21,496 bases of DNA, from IMG/VR virus record IMGVR_UViG_3300042731_005205, positions 1 to 21,496 of that record, one strand, 5' to 3'. The position numbers and the translations under genes are program-made. Source of the stretch: a virus. This document shows positions 1-8,831 of this stretch, piece by piece; positions within the stretch are counted from its first letter, which is position 1, and the number at the start of each line of letters is the position of its first letter. Under the pieces are notes generated by a model, which worked only from the letters and a program-made list of their open reading frames with translations, was not told the DNA's origin and did not search any database.

Positions 1-746
1 GGGGTATACTTGAAGATAACTGGTTGGTTGCAAGTTCTACAAATGAATTTGGATTTGGAACCATTGCTGAAGGAGACACGATTAGAAGAAATTTTATTGA
101 AGCTCCTGACGGATGTGGAACTGATTGTAACGGGATAAAACCGGGAAATGGTTTTTATATTTATAACAATATAGTTGAAGGATTTGACAGGGCAATTTAC
201 ACGAGATATCATAACGTGAATATTTGGAATAATATTTTCACAGATGTAATCAGAGCTATAGATTCATATGCTGATGATAACAACACTATAGTATCAAAAA
301 ATAATTTATTCAATAATTGCAATTATTATTATTATATACATCAAAACGTTGTTTTAACATCCGATTATAATTTTTTTGATAGCATAGGATATTGGCGAGA
401 AGGAACTTCAAGTGATTTAACACTTGAAGACTGGCAAATGAACGGGTATGATGCTAATTCATTTTGTAATATACCTACATTTATAGATACTATTAGATAT
501 CGACCTTTATCTACTTCGTACCAGGTTGATTCGGCAACATCAGTAACATGGGTATTAGATTTAGATCATAAAACTATCCCTAGTGGAATTGCTGGTGATA
601 TTGGTCCTTATGAATATCAACTTGTTACTTTTGGACCTAAAGAAATTTTATTGTACGATAGAAAGTATAAAGAGGGAAATCGAATTATAATTTTTGATAG
701 AAAATTCAAAGGAGGCTCCGAAATAAAAGTTCATAATACTAAATAA
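1..746 (+). CDS. Parallel beta-helix fibre/spike protein, C-terminal part (5' truncated)
   Basis: The reading frame is open to the left edge, so the true start lies upstream; the TTG at 24 is not a convincing start. The visible 248 or so residues contain irregular repeats of Asn-rich turns followed by hydrophobic strands (IYNNIVEG, VNIWNNIF, IVSKNNLF, YNFF). This is the pattern of right-handed parallel beta-helix (pectate-lyase-like) proteins used by phages as fibres, spikes or glycan-binding and depolymerising enzymes. The chain then passes through a short segment containing GDIGPYEY, a common end to such helices. It finishes with two degenerate 13-residue units (654-731) sharing the pattern aromatic-DRK-aromatic-K. 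No catalytic residues can be assigned. The next gene starts one base after the TAA stop. A receptor-binding or head/tail fibre role is inferred from fold and position only. Confidence 0.75.
   Translation, partial: GILEDNWLVASSTNEFGFGTIAEGDTIRRNFIEAPDGCGTDCNGIKPGNGFYIYNNIVEGFDRAIYTRYHNVNIWNNIFTDVIRAIDSYADDNNTIVSKNNLFNNCNYYYYIHQNVVLTSDYNFFDSIGYWREGTSSDLTLEDWQMNGYDANSFCNIPTFIDTIRYRPLSTSYQVDSATSVTWVLDLDHKTIPSGIAGDIGPYEYQLVTFGPKEILLYDRKYKEGNRIIIFDRKFKGGSEIKVHNTK
654..731 (+). repeat. Two degenerate 39-base coding repeats at the end of the fibre gene
   Basis: Two adjacent 13-residue units, at 654-692 and 693-731, begin YDRKYK and FDRKFK and continue with a polar stretch (EGNR, GGSE) and a hydrophobic strand. 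The nucleotide copies have diverged, so the similarity is mainly at protein level. They form a small C-terminal module after the beta-helix, plausibly a capping or oligomerisation strand pair. Confidence 0.55.
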
Positions 747-747
747 A

Positions 748-1452
748 ATGAGTATAGAATTTGTTAGTCTTAATAGTATAGTTAATGATCTTTTAAATAT
801 TGTTAGAGGATCAAAGTTGAATTCTAGTGAACCTATATCAAAAAGACAAATTGAAGCTTGGATACATCAATATAGAGCTTTTCTTTTAAAAAGGGATTTA
901 GATAAAAATAAATTTGTTGATACAGACTATATTCAAAATATTCCTTTTAAATTAGTAAAAGAGGATTTGGCTGGCAGTGATACTACTATTTCAACTGGAA
1001 AATATATTTATAGAACTTCTTTAAATGTTCCTAATACGATAGATTTAAATTTTAAATCAGGTATAACCCATGTCGGGGATTTATCAGGTAATGAAATACA
1101 GCTTTCAAATGGAGTTAGTAGAACTAATCATCAAAAATATAAAAAATATACTTCTAACGATGTGATAGCTTATTTGAAAGATAGATATATATATCTTTAT
1201 AATAATAATAAAGGTTTGCAATATATTTTAGTTAGGGGAATATTTGAGAATCCTGTTGAAGTTTATGAACTTACAAATCCTTTAACTAATCAAAGAGTAG
1301 CTTCTTATGATGATAAATATCCTATTCCTATGGATAAAATCCCAGTTCTTAAAGAGTTAATTCTAACTAAAGAGTTGGGGATAGAGGCTGTTTCTCCTAG
1401 TGATAATAAAGGAGATTCTAATAGTAAGTTTGAACCTAATATTTCTAAGTAA
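748..1452 (+). CDS. crAss-like tail ring/connector structural protein
   Basis: This 234-residue protein begins with an amphipathic helical region (about residues 5-55) carrying the segments NSIVNDLLNIVRGSK, EPISKRQIEAWIHQYR and LLKRDLDKN. I recognise this pattern from small structural proteins encoded just upstream of the tail genes in crAss-like phages. The rest is mixed beta, with Tyr-rich strands (DRYIYLYNNNKGLQYILVRG, about residues 145-164), and it ends in a polar, Asn/Ser-rich tail. The ATG lies one base after the previous stop, without a Shine-Dalgarno sequence, and the TAA stop abuts the next GTG start. By position and pattern it is most likely one of the ring proteins of the tail barrel or head-tail connector. 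I cannot tell which ring from sequence alone. Confidence 0.65.
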   Translation: MSIEFVSLNSIVNDLLNIVRGSKLNSSEPISKRQIEAWIHQYRAFLLKRDLDKNKFVDTDYIQNIPFKLVKEDLAGSDTTISTGKYIYRTSLNVPNTIDLNFKSGITHVGDLSGNEIQLSNGVSRTNHQKYKKYTSNDVIAYLKDRYIYLYNNNKGLQYILVRGIFENPVEVYELTNPLTNQRVASYDDKYPIPMDKIPVLKELILTKELGIEAVSPSDNKGDSNSKFEPNISK

Positions 1453-1935
1453 GTGGCTTTTTTTAGTAGAGGATCAAATAAGATAAAAAGTCCTTATACT
1501 GTTAGGCATATGTATAAGGATTATATAAAAAATTTAGAGAAAGATAGTCCTTATTATATATCATATTCTACATATGTTAGATTGACTACTTCTTATTTTA
1601 AAAAAATTATTAATGTTATTTTAGAAGATTCTGATAAATTTAAGTTAATAAGTGGATTAGGAACTTTTCAAATAATTAAAAAGAAAATAAAACCTGAAAA
1701 TCAAGTTAAAAGATTTTATAGTACAGATTGGCATACTACTTTAGAATGTGGTAAAAAAGTTACACATTTAAATGAGCACAGTGATGGATATAAATATTTA
1801 TTTTACTGGAATAAAAGAAATGCAATGACTAAGAATATATCCAAGTATAGATTTATTCCTACTAGAACTGTAAAGCGTACTTTAGCTAAATATATTAAAA
1901 ATAGATTAAAAGATTATTTTGAGTATGATTTATAA
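1453..1935 (+). CDS. Small tail-cluster protein with HU/IHF-like signature
   Basis: This 160-residue basic protein starts at a GTG directly abutting the upstream TAA; the next in-frame ATG would remove 19 residues. Residues 14-64 look like a helical pair with DSPYYISYSTYVRL and an amphipathic helix. They are followed by KLISGLGTFQIIKKK (residues 64-78), which resembles the loop-and-strand signature of HU/IHF proteins (GFGTF followed by a basic strand). The C-terminal half is rich in Lys, Arg and Tyr (HSDGYKYLFYW, TRTVKRTLAKYIKNRLK). Genes labelled IHF subunit are typical of this place in crAss-like phages. Because it sits among tail genes, it may be a virion structural protein that reuses the IHF fold rather than a DNA-bending protein; that is inference. 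The next gene overlaps its 3' end by 11 bases. Confidence 0.6.
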   Translation: MAFFSRGSNKIKSPYTVRHMYKDYIKNLEKDSPYYISYSTYVRLTTSYFKKIINVILEDSDKFKLISGLGTFQIIKKKIKPENQVKRFYSTDWHTTLECGKKVTHLNEHSDGYKYLFYWNKRNAMTKNISKYRFIPTRTVKRTLAKYIKNRLKDYFEYDL

Positions 1936-2866
1936 ACAAATTTCTTCTAAACGGATAATATCAAAGGTATTAACGGATTCAAATATTCAAGAAGAAACCG
2001 TTCGTATTTCTGATATAGTAGAGTGGATTGGAGAAGCTGTAGAAAAGATTGGAGGGTTTGGTCAATATAATATAAAAGTTGCAGGGAAAGAAGGCGAACC
2101 TTTACTAACTGTAAGCAATTATCAGGCAGAGCTTCCAGACGATGTTTATAGAATATTAGGCATTGCATATTCTACTTCTCCTACTGGTAATTTTCTTCCT
2201 CTTAGATATAATTATAATTCTTTTGCAACTCGTCAACCTGTTACTGATTCTTCATCTTCTGGGTTTGTAGCTAGTGAGAGTACTCTTATTCAATTAGCTA
2301 TGGATTTATATAATTTAAGTTACGAAGATGCTTTAGAGTTGATAAATACAGATTCTATTACCAAAGAAAAATTAACCTCTTTGTTGAATATAGATAGTTT
2401 TAGAATTACAGACAATACAACAGATTTTTCATTTGATTATACTTATACTCTTAATAGTAATTATATAAAGTTAAATGTTCGTAACGGGTATTTAATGATA
2501 GCATATCAAGCTATACCTACTGATTCAGACGGATATCCTTTAATACCCGATGACCCGGGTTATATAGAGGCTGTATATTGGTATATAAGAGTTAAACTTT
2601 TGTATCCAGAATGGGTTTCAGGAAGAATAACGGATAGAGTATATTATCATGCTGAACATAAGTGGAATTTTTATTGCAAACAAGCTTATGCAAATGTTAT
2701 TATGCCTAATGCAGATCAGTTAGAAAGTATTAAAAATAAGTGGTTAGAGTTAGTGCCTGAATTAACTGATCATTCTACATTTTTTTCAACTTCTGGTCAA
2801 GAACAGAAAATTTATAATGATACTTTTTATAGAAATAGAGTAAATATTTTAACAGTTGGCTACTAA
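1925..2866 (+). CDS. crAss-like tail tube/ring protein, analogous to P22 gp4
   Basis: I choose the ATG at 1925 (313 residues) over the TTG two codons upstream; it overlaps the previous gene by 11 bases. The N-terminal half has the helix ISDIVEWIGEAVEKIGGFGQY followed by a beta domain containing AELPDDVYRILGIAY. The C-terminal half has the hallmark run PLIPDDPGYIEAVYWYI, then YPEWVSGRITDRVYYHAEHKW, then a final helix with QAYANVIMPNADQLESIKNKW and the polar end LVPELTDHSTFF. This arrangement is the one I know from the crAss-like tail protein compared with the P22 tail accessory factor gp4, a ring between the portal and the rest of the tail. The neighbouring muzzle gene supports this. The exact position in the tail barrel is not determined here. 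Confidence 0.75.
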   Translation: MIYKQISSKRIISKVLTDSNIQEETVRISDIVEWIGEAVEKIGGFGQYNIKVAGKEGEPLLTVSNYQAELPDDVYRILGIAYSTSPTGNFLPLRYNYNSFATRQPVTDSSSSGFVASESTLIQLAMDLYNLSYEDALELINTDSITKEKLTSLLNIDSFRITDNTTDFSFDYTYTLNSNYIKLNVRNGYLMIAYQAIPTDSDGYPLIPDDPGYIEAVYWYIRVKLLYPEWVSGRITDRVYYHAEHKWNFYCKQAYANVIMPNADQLESIKNKWLELVPELTDHSTFFSTSGQEQKIYNDTFYRNRVNILTVGY

Positions 2867-5800
2867 AGTTGTTACACACACTTTTAACGGTGGGATGAAC
2901 AAGGACTTTGATAAAAGTATCATTCCAAATAATTCTTTTTATCATGCTGAAAATTTTAGATTAGTTGCTGATAAAGAAGGTAAGAAGACTATTCTCAAAA
3001 ATAATAAGGGAATGTCTAATACTTATATTAAATTTCCTGTAACTGGAATACCGGTTACTGAGTATATTGTTGGGTATTGTTTAGTTAGGAATTATTTAGT
3101 TGTATTTACTTATGACGGTTCTTCAGTAAGTAGTATATATAAGGTAGAATTAGATGATAATGAAGAATTAGTTTCCGTTAGTACTGTTTTTGCTGATTAT
3201 GATACAGAAGATGGAAGTACTTTAGGGTTTTCTTTAAGTAACAGAGTAAAAGCAGTTGGTCGATATGAGAATGATGATTTAATTAATGTTTATTGGTGTG
3301 ATGGTAGCGAATTAAGTAGAAGAATAAATATTGCTACGAATAATACAACTGACGGACTACCTTATAGTGGAAGTAATGACTATGTATCTGTACATAAATT
3401 AGATTTTATAGATAAAGCCTATCTAAGAAAACCTGTAATAAATAAAATAACTGGTGGAAGTCTTATTACTGGCGTTGTTTATTATGCATATCAGTTTTTT
3501 AATTTGAACGGTAATGAAAGTTTGTATTCTCCCTTATCAGACAAGATAAGCGTTTCTACTTCATCATATGCTTTTGTTGATGCTTCAAAGTTTAGAGGAG
3601 GAGACAGTGGTGAGTATAGTGGAAAAGGGTTTAGACTAAGAATAGAAAATGATGATTCTTATGATTATGTTAGACTAATAAGAATTCATTATGAGGAATA
3701 TAATGGAATTCCTACTATTTCTATTGTTAAGGAAGTCGAAGTAACTACTGGTACTTATTTATATATTACTGATAATGGAGTTACGGTAAGTGAAATAAGT
3801 TTAGAGGATTTTGTAACTTATAGTAATATTTTATTTTCTGCTAAAGAAATTACTACTAAAAATGATTATTTATTATTTGGTAATATAGAAGAAGATACTT
3901 TTGAAGTTGATTTCGATGTTAGGTCTTATAGGTTTAATTCTAGCGGTGTAGCTAAGTTATACCAATCAGATGGAAGTTATTATTATGTATATGCTGCCGG
4001 GGTTACTAGAACAGGTCAAGGAGGTCCAGCTACTTTAGGAGATTGGGAGTACTTTACTTCAGGTTCTGTATATACAGGAACTCATGGAACTGGGTGGACT
4101 GTTCCGGAGGACGCTGACTGTATAAATTATTTTAATAATATTTCAGTTGAAGGGTATTATTATCAAAATGATGCTAGTACAGTTGGGGGTTCTGGATTGA
4201 ATGTAGAGTATGAATTTTTGTATGGTTATGGTTCAAATGTTATAACTATAGAATCTGATGCTTCTGTAACTAAAGGAGATATAAGAACTGGAGGAACTTA
4301 TTCTGCTGGCGATTCTGGCGCAGAAAGTTTAGTGTTGTCTCAAGATGGAGTTAATTCTTATACTACTTATGCTAACCCTTTTAATGAAGATATTGTAGGT
4401 TATCAGCCTGATGAGGTATATCGTTTTGCTGTAGTATGCGGAGATGCTAAAGGGAGAGAAGCTACTGCCAAATGGATTGGGGATATTAGAATGCCTAGGT
4501 TAGAGCATTATGCTTCTGGTAGTAGAATATATAGAAGTGGTACAGATATTGTAGCAAATATATTAAATATAAAGTTTACTATCAGTAATTTACCTAGTGA
4601 TGTAGAATATTTTAGAATAGTTAGAGCTGAAAGGACGAATGTCGATAAATCTGTGGTAGCATGTGGAGCTCTTAGTCATACTTATTATGATTCTGGGTTA
4701 AGTATGTATGTTTCTCCGATTGAAGCTAAATTATCTGGGGCTGCCGGATATTATGGAGGAGATAATCCTGATAATGATTTATTTTCTTTTATGTCCCCAG
4801 AAATAAATTATGGGCAATATCAATATACACAAGGGGATATGTTATATGTTTTATATGTTATGGATGATTATTGTAGTTATTATAGTACAGATAAATCTTT
4901 CATAAAATATAATTCTTATGTAAAACCTGGTACTTCAAATAGGCCTGTTTATGATATTGATGATTTAAAAATTCTTTCACCAAATCCGCCAACAGAAGAT
5001 ACAGAATATTCTATAGGAGTTTTTACTCCTTATGTTCATATGTGTACAGATAAAGGAGCTGATAGTCCTTTTTCAACTGATAAAGGTCCTTGTGGAACAG
5101 CTGCTATTTTAGATCTTACTTCTAATGTTACTGGACCAGATATTTATTATGCTGCTGATTTAACTAACGATCATTCTATATATTATGCTTGTATAAAAAG
5201 AAATGTAGATACTTCAAGATATGGGGGAATAACTTATACAGATAGATTTTTTAATGAATATTATCCCTGTTCAAACAGATATGATTCATCTTATGACGGG
5301 GTTCAGATAACAGTGTATGGAGGAGATTGTTATATAAATATGTTTGATCATCTTCGCTGTACTTATCATATAAATGAATCTTCTGGGGATAGGCGTATTC
5401 ATGTTATGTATTTTCCAGTGGAATCTCAAATTAATCTTGCATATGATCATGGAGATTCTTATCATAGAATAAAGGGTAAAGTTGATGCTACTTGGGTTAG
5501 AGAAACAGCAGGGGAACATGATACTGCTTCTGGAACATTTGTTCAAGATAATGATTATTATTTATATAATACTGTTTATTCAATTGAACCTAAAGTTGAG
5601 TCAAGAATTTCTGAAACTTCTTTAGATTTTGATTTAACTAAATTTGACACAAGGGTATTAGTTTCAGATAAAAAATACAATAATGAAATTAGTGATAGTT
5701 GGACAAAATTTAGAGCAAATAATTTTTTAGATGTTGATAGTAACTATGGAGAGTTAACTAACTTATTTAATTTTAAGGATAAAGTATTTTACTTTCAACC

Positions 5801-6794
5801 AAATGGTTTTGGAGTTCTCTCTGTAAATGAAAGGTCTTTGATTTCTGATAATAATACTAATCAATTAGTATTAGGTACTGGAGGTGTTTTAGATAGGTAT
5901 GATTATATTTCTAATACTTCTGGTTCTTCTAGTAGATTTGGAGTTGTAAAAAGTAAAAGAGGAATTTATTGGATTGATGAGAAACGTAAAGAAGTTTATT
6001 TTTTTAATGGTAATGAAAATAAAATTTCTAAGTTAAAAGGAGTAGATTCATATTTAAAGGGGTTAACTTCAATAGATTCTGTTGAAGGTACTTTTGATAA
6101 TACTTATGATGATGTTTTATTCTCTATAACTAATGATGGGTCGAAGGAAAATACTTTAGTATATAATGAATTAGATGGAGTGTTTTGTCCTTTTTTTACG
6201 TACCAACCTTTTATGTTTATTACGTTAGATAAAAATGTTCTTTCAATTGAGGAACAAAATAGTAGTGGAGTGTATAAACACAATGTTTCAGATACTCGTT
6301 GTAGTTATTATAACAATGGAGTTTCTGATTCAAAGGTTACTTTCATATGTAATGAAAATTATCCATTTATTAAGGTGTGGGACAATATTGAATATTTTTC
6401 AGAAGTTAATTATATAAACGATACTACCGGGGTTAGGAAAAACTTATTTGATACTACGTTTACATATGCAAATTTTTACAATGATTATCAAAATACTGAT
6501 ACATGGGAAATGAAAAGTAATATCAGTATGAACAATAATGTACTTAAAGAACTAGCTTTGAAAAGACGAGAAAGAAATTGGACATTTGGTATTCCAAGAA
6601 ACGCAGTTGATAAAGATGTATCTAATGATCCTGATATTTTTGATTCTTCAAATTTAGATACTACTCAAACTTTTAGAGAAAGAATGAGGAGTTCGTTTTT
6701 ATATTGTAGTTTTATATATGAAAATAATTCTTCTACTGGGTATGAATTTTCTATACCTTATATGAATATTAAATATAGAATATCTAATAGATAA
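2856..6794 (+). CDS. Tail stabilisation/muzzle protein (P22 gp10-like in position)
   Basis: This 1312-residue protein starts at TTG 2856. An in-frame TAA at 2850-2852 excludes an earlier start, and the next ATG would cut into the conserved N-terminus THTFNGGMNKDFDKSIIPNN. Family segments follow in order: the YQPDEVYRFAVVCGDAKGR run ending in WIGDIRMP (residues 515-547), FRIVRAERTNVDKSVVACG (around 590-610), and a beta-propeller-like region (about 936-1045) with DSWTKFRANNF, FYFQPNGFGVLSVNER, LVLGTGGVL (1004-1012) and GIYWIDEKRKEVYFFNG. Residues 370-500 are rich in Gly, Tyr and Ser and less conserved in appearance. In crAss-like phages the homologue, called the stabilisation protein and later the muzzle, closes the distal end of the short tail barrel. 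The gene overlaps its upstream neighbour by 11 bases and the downstream one by one base (TAATG). Confidence 0.88.
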   Translation: MATKVVTHTFNGGMNKDFDKSIIPNNSFYHAENFRLVADKEGKKTILKNNKGMSNTYIKFPVTGIPVTEYIVGYCLVRNYLVVFTYDGSSVSSIYKVELDDNEELVSVSTVFADYDTEDGSTLGFSLSNRVKAVGRYENDDLINVYWCDGSELSRRINIATNNTTDGLPYSGSNDYVSVHKLDFIDKAYLRKPVINKITGGSLITGVVYYAYQFFNLNGNESLYSPLSDKISVSTSSYAFVDASKFRGGDSGEYSGKGFRLRIENDDSYDYVRLIRIHYEEYNGIPTISIVKEVEVTTGTYLYITDNGVTVSEISLEDFVTYSNILFSAKEITTKNDYLLFGNIEEDTFEVDFDVRSYRFNSSGVAKLYQSDGSYYYVYAAGVTRTGQGGPATLGDWEYFTSGSVYTGTHGTGWTVPEDADCINYFNNISVEGYYYQNDASTVGGSGLNVEYEFLYGYGSNVITIESDASVTKGDIRTGGTYSAGDSGAESLVLSQDGVNSYTTYANPFNEDIVGYQPDEVYRFAVVCGDAKGREATAKWIGDIRMPRLEHYASGSRIYRSGTDIVANILNIKFTISNLPSDVEYFRIVRAERTNVDKSVVACGALSHTYYDSGLSMYVSPIEAKLSGAAGYYGGDNPDNDLFSFMSPEINYGQYQYTQGDMLYVLYVMDDYCSYYSTDKSFIKYNSYVKPGTSNRPVYDIDDLKILSPNPPTEDTEYSIGVFTPYVHMCTDKGADSPFSTDKGPCGTAAILDLTSNVTGPDIYYAADLTNDHSIYYACIKRNVDTSRYGGITYTDRFFNEYYPCSNRYDSSYDGVQITVYGGDCYINMFDHLRCTYHINESSGDRRIHVMYFPVESQINLAYDHGDSYHRIKGKVDATWVRETAGEHDTASGTFVQDNDYYLYNTVYSIEPKVESRISETSLDFDLTKFDTRVLVSDKKYNNEISDSWTKFRANNFLDVDSNYGELTNLFNFKDKVFYFQPNGFGVLSVNERSLISDNNTNQLVLGTGGVLDRYDYISNTSGSSSRFGVVKSKRGIYWIDEKRKEVYFFNGNENKISKLKGVDSYLKGLTSIDSVEGTFDNTYDDVLFSITNDGSKENTLVYNELDGVFCPFFTYQPFMFITLDKNVLSIEEQNSSGVYKHNVSDTRCSYYNNGVSDSKVTFICNENYPFIKVWDNIEYFSEVNYINDTTGVRKNLFDTTFTYANFYNDYQNTDTWEMKSNISMNNNVLKELALKRRERNWTFGIPRNAVDKDVSNDPDIFDSSNLDTTQTFRERMRSSFLYCSFIYENNSSTGYEFSIPYMNIKYRISNR

Positions 6795-8821
6795 TGGCTT
6801 GTAAAAGTAAACGAATAAGGCGAATGCAGTCTGGGGGAAATGTAAACCCTGTATCATTGATGTCTTCTGGAGCTAATCTTATTAATCAACTAGGCTCTAG
6901 TATTGGGGATTTAGTAGGTTTAAATGATTTGAGCGATGAAGGTTTTATGGATCCAAAGAAAGCTTTTGGTCAAGGGCTTTTAAAAAATATAGCGTTAGGA
7001 CCTCTGTCTTTTATTGGAGCTTTTGGCGCTAAGCGTAAGGCAAAAAAATACAATGAGGAGTTAGAAAGACAACATGCAATGCAGCGTGAGGCAATGGATC
7101 CGACTAGGTCTTCGTACAATCCTTATGTCCCAATAATGCAGGATGGTGGAATGACATCAGATGTGGTAGAACTAGAAAAAGGTGAAGTTTATAGGACTCC
7201 AGATGGTAAACTTTATAAAATACCAGACAGTGCTCCTTCCCATGCACAAGGAGGAGTTATTACTCAGTTACCTAGTGGAACTGATGTATTAGGAAAATTA
7301 AGACCAGGAGGAGATAAAACTTATAAACAATTAGGCTCTAAATTAAAAAAGCTTCAAAATAAATATGAGGAATCTTTGTTAGAGAATCCAGTAGGTATAA
7401 CATCTAATACTGCTGGTTTAATGTTAAATAAGATACAACGTAAGTTTGATGATTTATTTGAAGATCAACAAATACAAAATGGTGGAGAAAATAATATGGA
7501 AGAATTTGCTAAGGGAGGTAAATGGATTCAAAAAGCTACTGCCAGTATAAAACGTAGGGGAACTGAAGGAGTATGTACTGGTTCTAAATTTGGTAGTTCA
7601 AGTTGTCCTCCCGGGTCTAAAAGGTATAATTTAGCTAAAACTTTTCGTAAAATGGCTCGTAGTAGGAAAGGAGCTGAAGGTATGGAAGTATTTGCAGGTG
7701 GGGGATTATCTGGTGCAACAGACAGATATCCTAAAGGTAAAGGTAAAACTAAGGCTTATCCTATGGTTAAATCAGGTGATTTTGCTGGTGGAGGAAGATC
7801 ATATCCTATACCTACTAAGGCAGATGCAGTTGATGCATTACGTTTAGCTGGACTGCATCATAGACCAGATGTTAAAGCAAAAGTATATCATAAATATCCT
7901 TCTTTGAAAAAAGGACAAGGGGGGATGAAAATATTACCAGGATACGAAGAAACTGAAGGTGCTTCTTTTTTCACCGAGAATCCTCAGTATATGAGAGACT
8001 TTCAGTCTTTTTATGGGATATCTCCTGATAATATATATGGACCAGAGACAAATAAAATGTTTCAAACTTATGGAAAAGATTATACAAGTAATTTGTTAAC
8101 TCCTGTAACTCCCATTTCTGGAAAAATTAATCAAGGAAATCCATCTTTACCAATGACTCAAGGGTTGACTGATTATTTGAATACTATTCCTACTGCTCCA
8201 ACTAGAGGTTTTGATTTTTCTAATATTCCTTACGAAGATATATTTAATACTGGTGCTACATTAGCTCCTATAGCTTATAATATCAGCCAAGGTTTAAAAA
8301 GTCCTACAAGGTTAAATGCTAGGGATTTTCAGAATCCTTATATAAGCGATATAAGAAATACATTGAAAAATAGAAAATTCAATATAAATCCTATATTAGA
8401 ACGAAACAGATTAGCTCAATCTACGTATAATTATGGTGTGAGGCAAGCAGCTCCCAGTAAAGCAAGGTACTTAGCTAATCTACAGACTGGTCAAGCAGCA
8501 AGACAACGAGCTGATGCTGAAGCAATTGCTCAAAAACAAAATGTAGAAAATCAATATTTAAGGGATCAGGCTTTATTTGATATGTATTTAGGTAAAGATA
8601 TTGCTACTACAAGATATAATGTAGCTGACATTAATTTAAGGAATGAAGCTGCTAGGAGAAAAATGATGGGTGCTGGTCTTTCTGGAATACAGCAATATGC
8701 TCAGCAAAGGAAGTTAATGAAAAATATGACTCAAAGAGATAAAGAAAAACTTGCATTATTAAGTTCTCTTATACCAAGTCTTTTATATAATTCTGATTTA
8801 GGTTTTACTTTTAAAGATTAA
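6794..8821 (+). CDS. crAss-like internal/cargo virion protein, multi-motif
   Basis: This 675-residue protein starts at an ATG overlapping the previous stop by one base. It is a chain of small motifs joined by Gly-rich linkers. After a basic N-terminus (KSKRIRR) come a Gly/Ala-rich hydrophobic segment (residues 60-80) and VELEKGEVYRTPDGKLYKIP with AQGGVITQLPSGTDVLG (124-167). A Lys/Arg-rich stretch with two Cys follows, starting GGKWIQKATASIKRRGTEG (241-290), then DFAGGGRSYPIPTKADAVD with a basic helix (329-375), resembling the phage domain DUF6582. A segment around YGISPDNIYGPETNKMF (396-432) resembles a peptidoglycan-binding repeat. The last third is helical and charged. The position between the muzzle gene and the RNA polymerase fits an internal or tail-associated protein released with the DNA. 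Function is inferred from position; homology of the small motifs needs profile searches. Confidence 0.65.
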   Translation: MACKSKRIRRMQSGGNVNPVSLMSSGANLINQLGSSIGDLVGLNDLSDEGFMDPKKAFGQGLLKNIALGPLSFIGAFGAKRKAKKYNEELERQHAMQREAMDPTRSSYNPYVPIMQDGGMTSDVVELEKGEVYRTPDGKLYKIPDSAPSHAQGGVITQLPSGTDVLGKLRPGGDKTYKQLGSKLKKLQNKYEESLLENPVGITSNTAGLMLNKIQRKFDDLFEDQQIQNGGENNMEEFAKGGKWIQKATASIKRRGTEGVCTGSKFGSSSCPPGSKRYNLAKTFRKMARSRKGAEGMEVFAGGGLSGATDRYPKGKGKTKAYPMVKSGDFAGGGRSYPIPTKADAVDALRLAGLHHRPDVKAKVYHKYPSLKKGQGGMKILPGYEETEGASFFTENPQYMRDFQSFYGISPDNIYGPETNKMFQTYGKDYTSNLLTPVTPISGKINQGNPSLPMTQGLTDYLNTIPTAPTRGFDFSNIPYEDIFNTGATLAPIAYNISQGLKSPTRLNARDFQNPYISDIRNTLKNRKFNINPILERNRLAQSTYNYGVRQAAPSKARYLANLQTGQAARQRADAEAIAQKQNVENQYLRDQALFDMYLGKDIATTRYNVADINLRNEAARRKMMGAGLSGIQQYAQQRKLMKNMTQRDKEKLALLSSLIPSLLYNSDLGFTFKD

Positions 8822-8831
8822 TTCTTGTAAT

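Noticed and set aside
1-746. TTG at 24 as start of the first gene
   Set aside because: The frame is open through the left edge with sensible sequence upstream of the TTG, so the gene is truncated by the window rather than starting there.
1947-2168. Minus-strand open frame of 73 codons, and similar minus-strand frames at 5286-5546, 10320-10550, 14730-14915 and 18651-18842
   Set aside because: Each lies wholly within a well-supported + strand gene, has no recognisable protein pattern and no independent start context; they are shadows of AT-rich coding sequence.
6235-6417. Plus-strand 60-codon frame inside the muzzle gene
   Set aside because: It is an out-of-frame shadow; the muzzle frame carries family motifs throughout this area.
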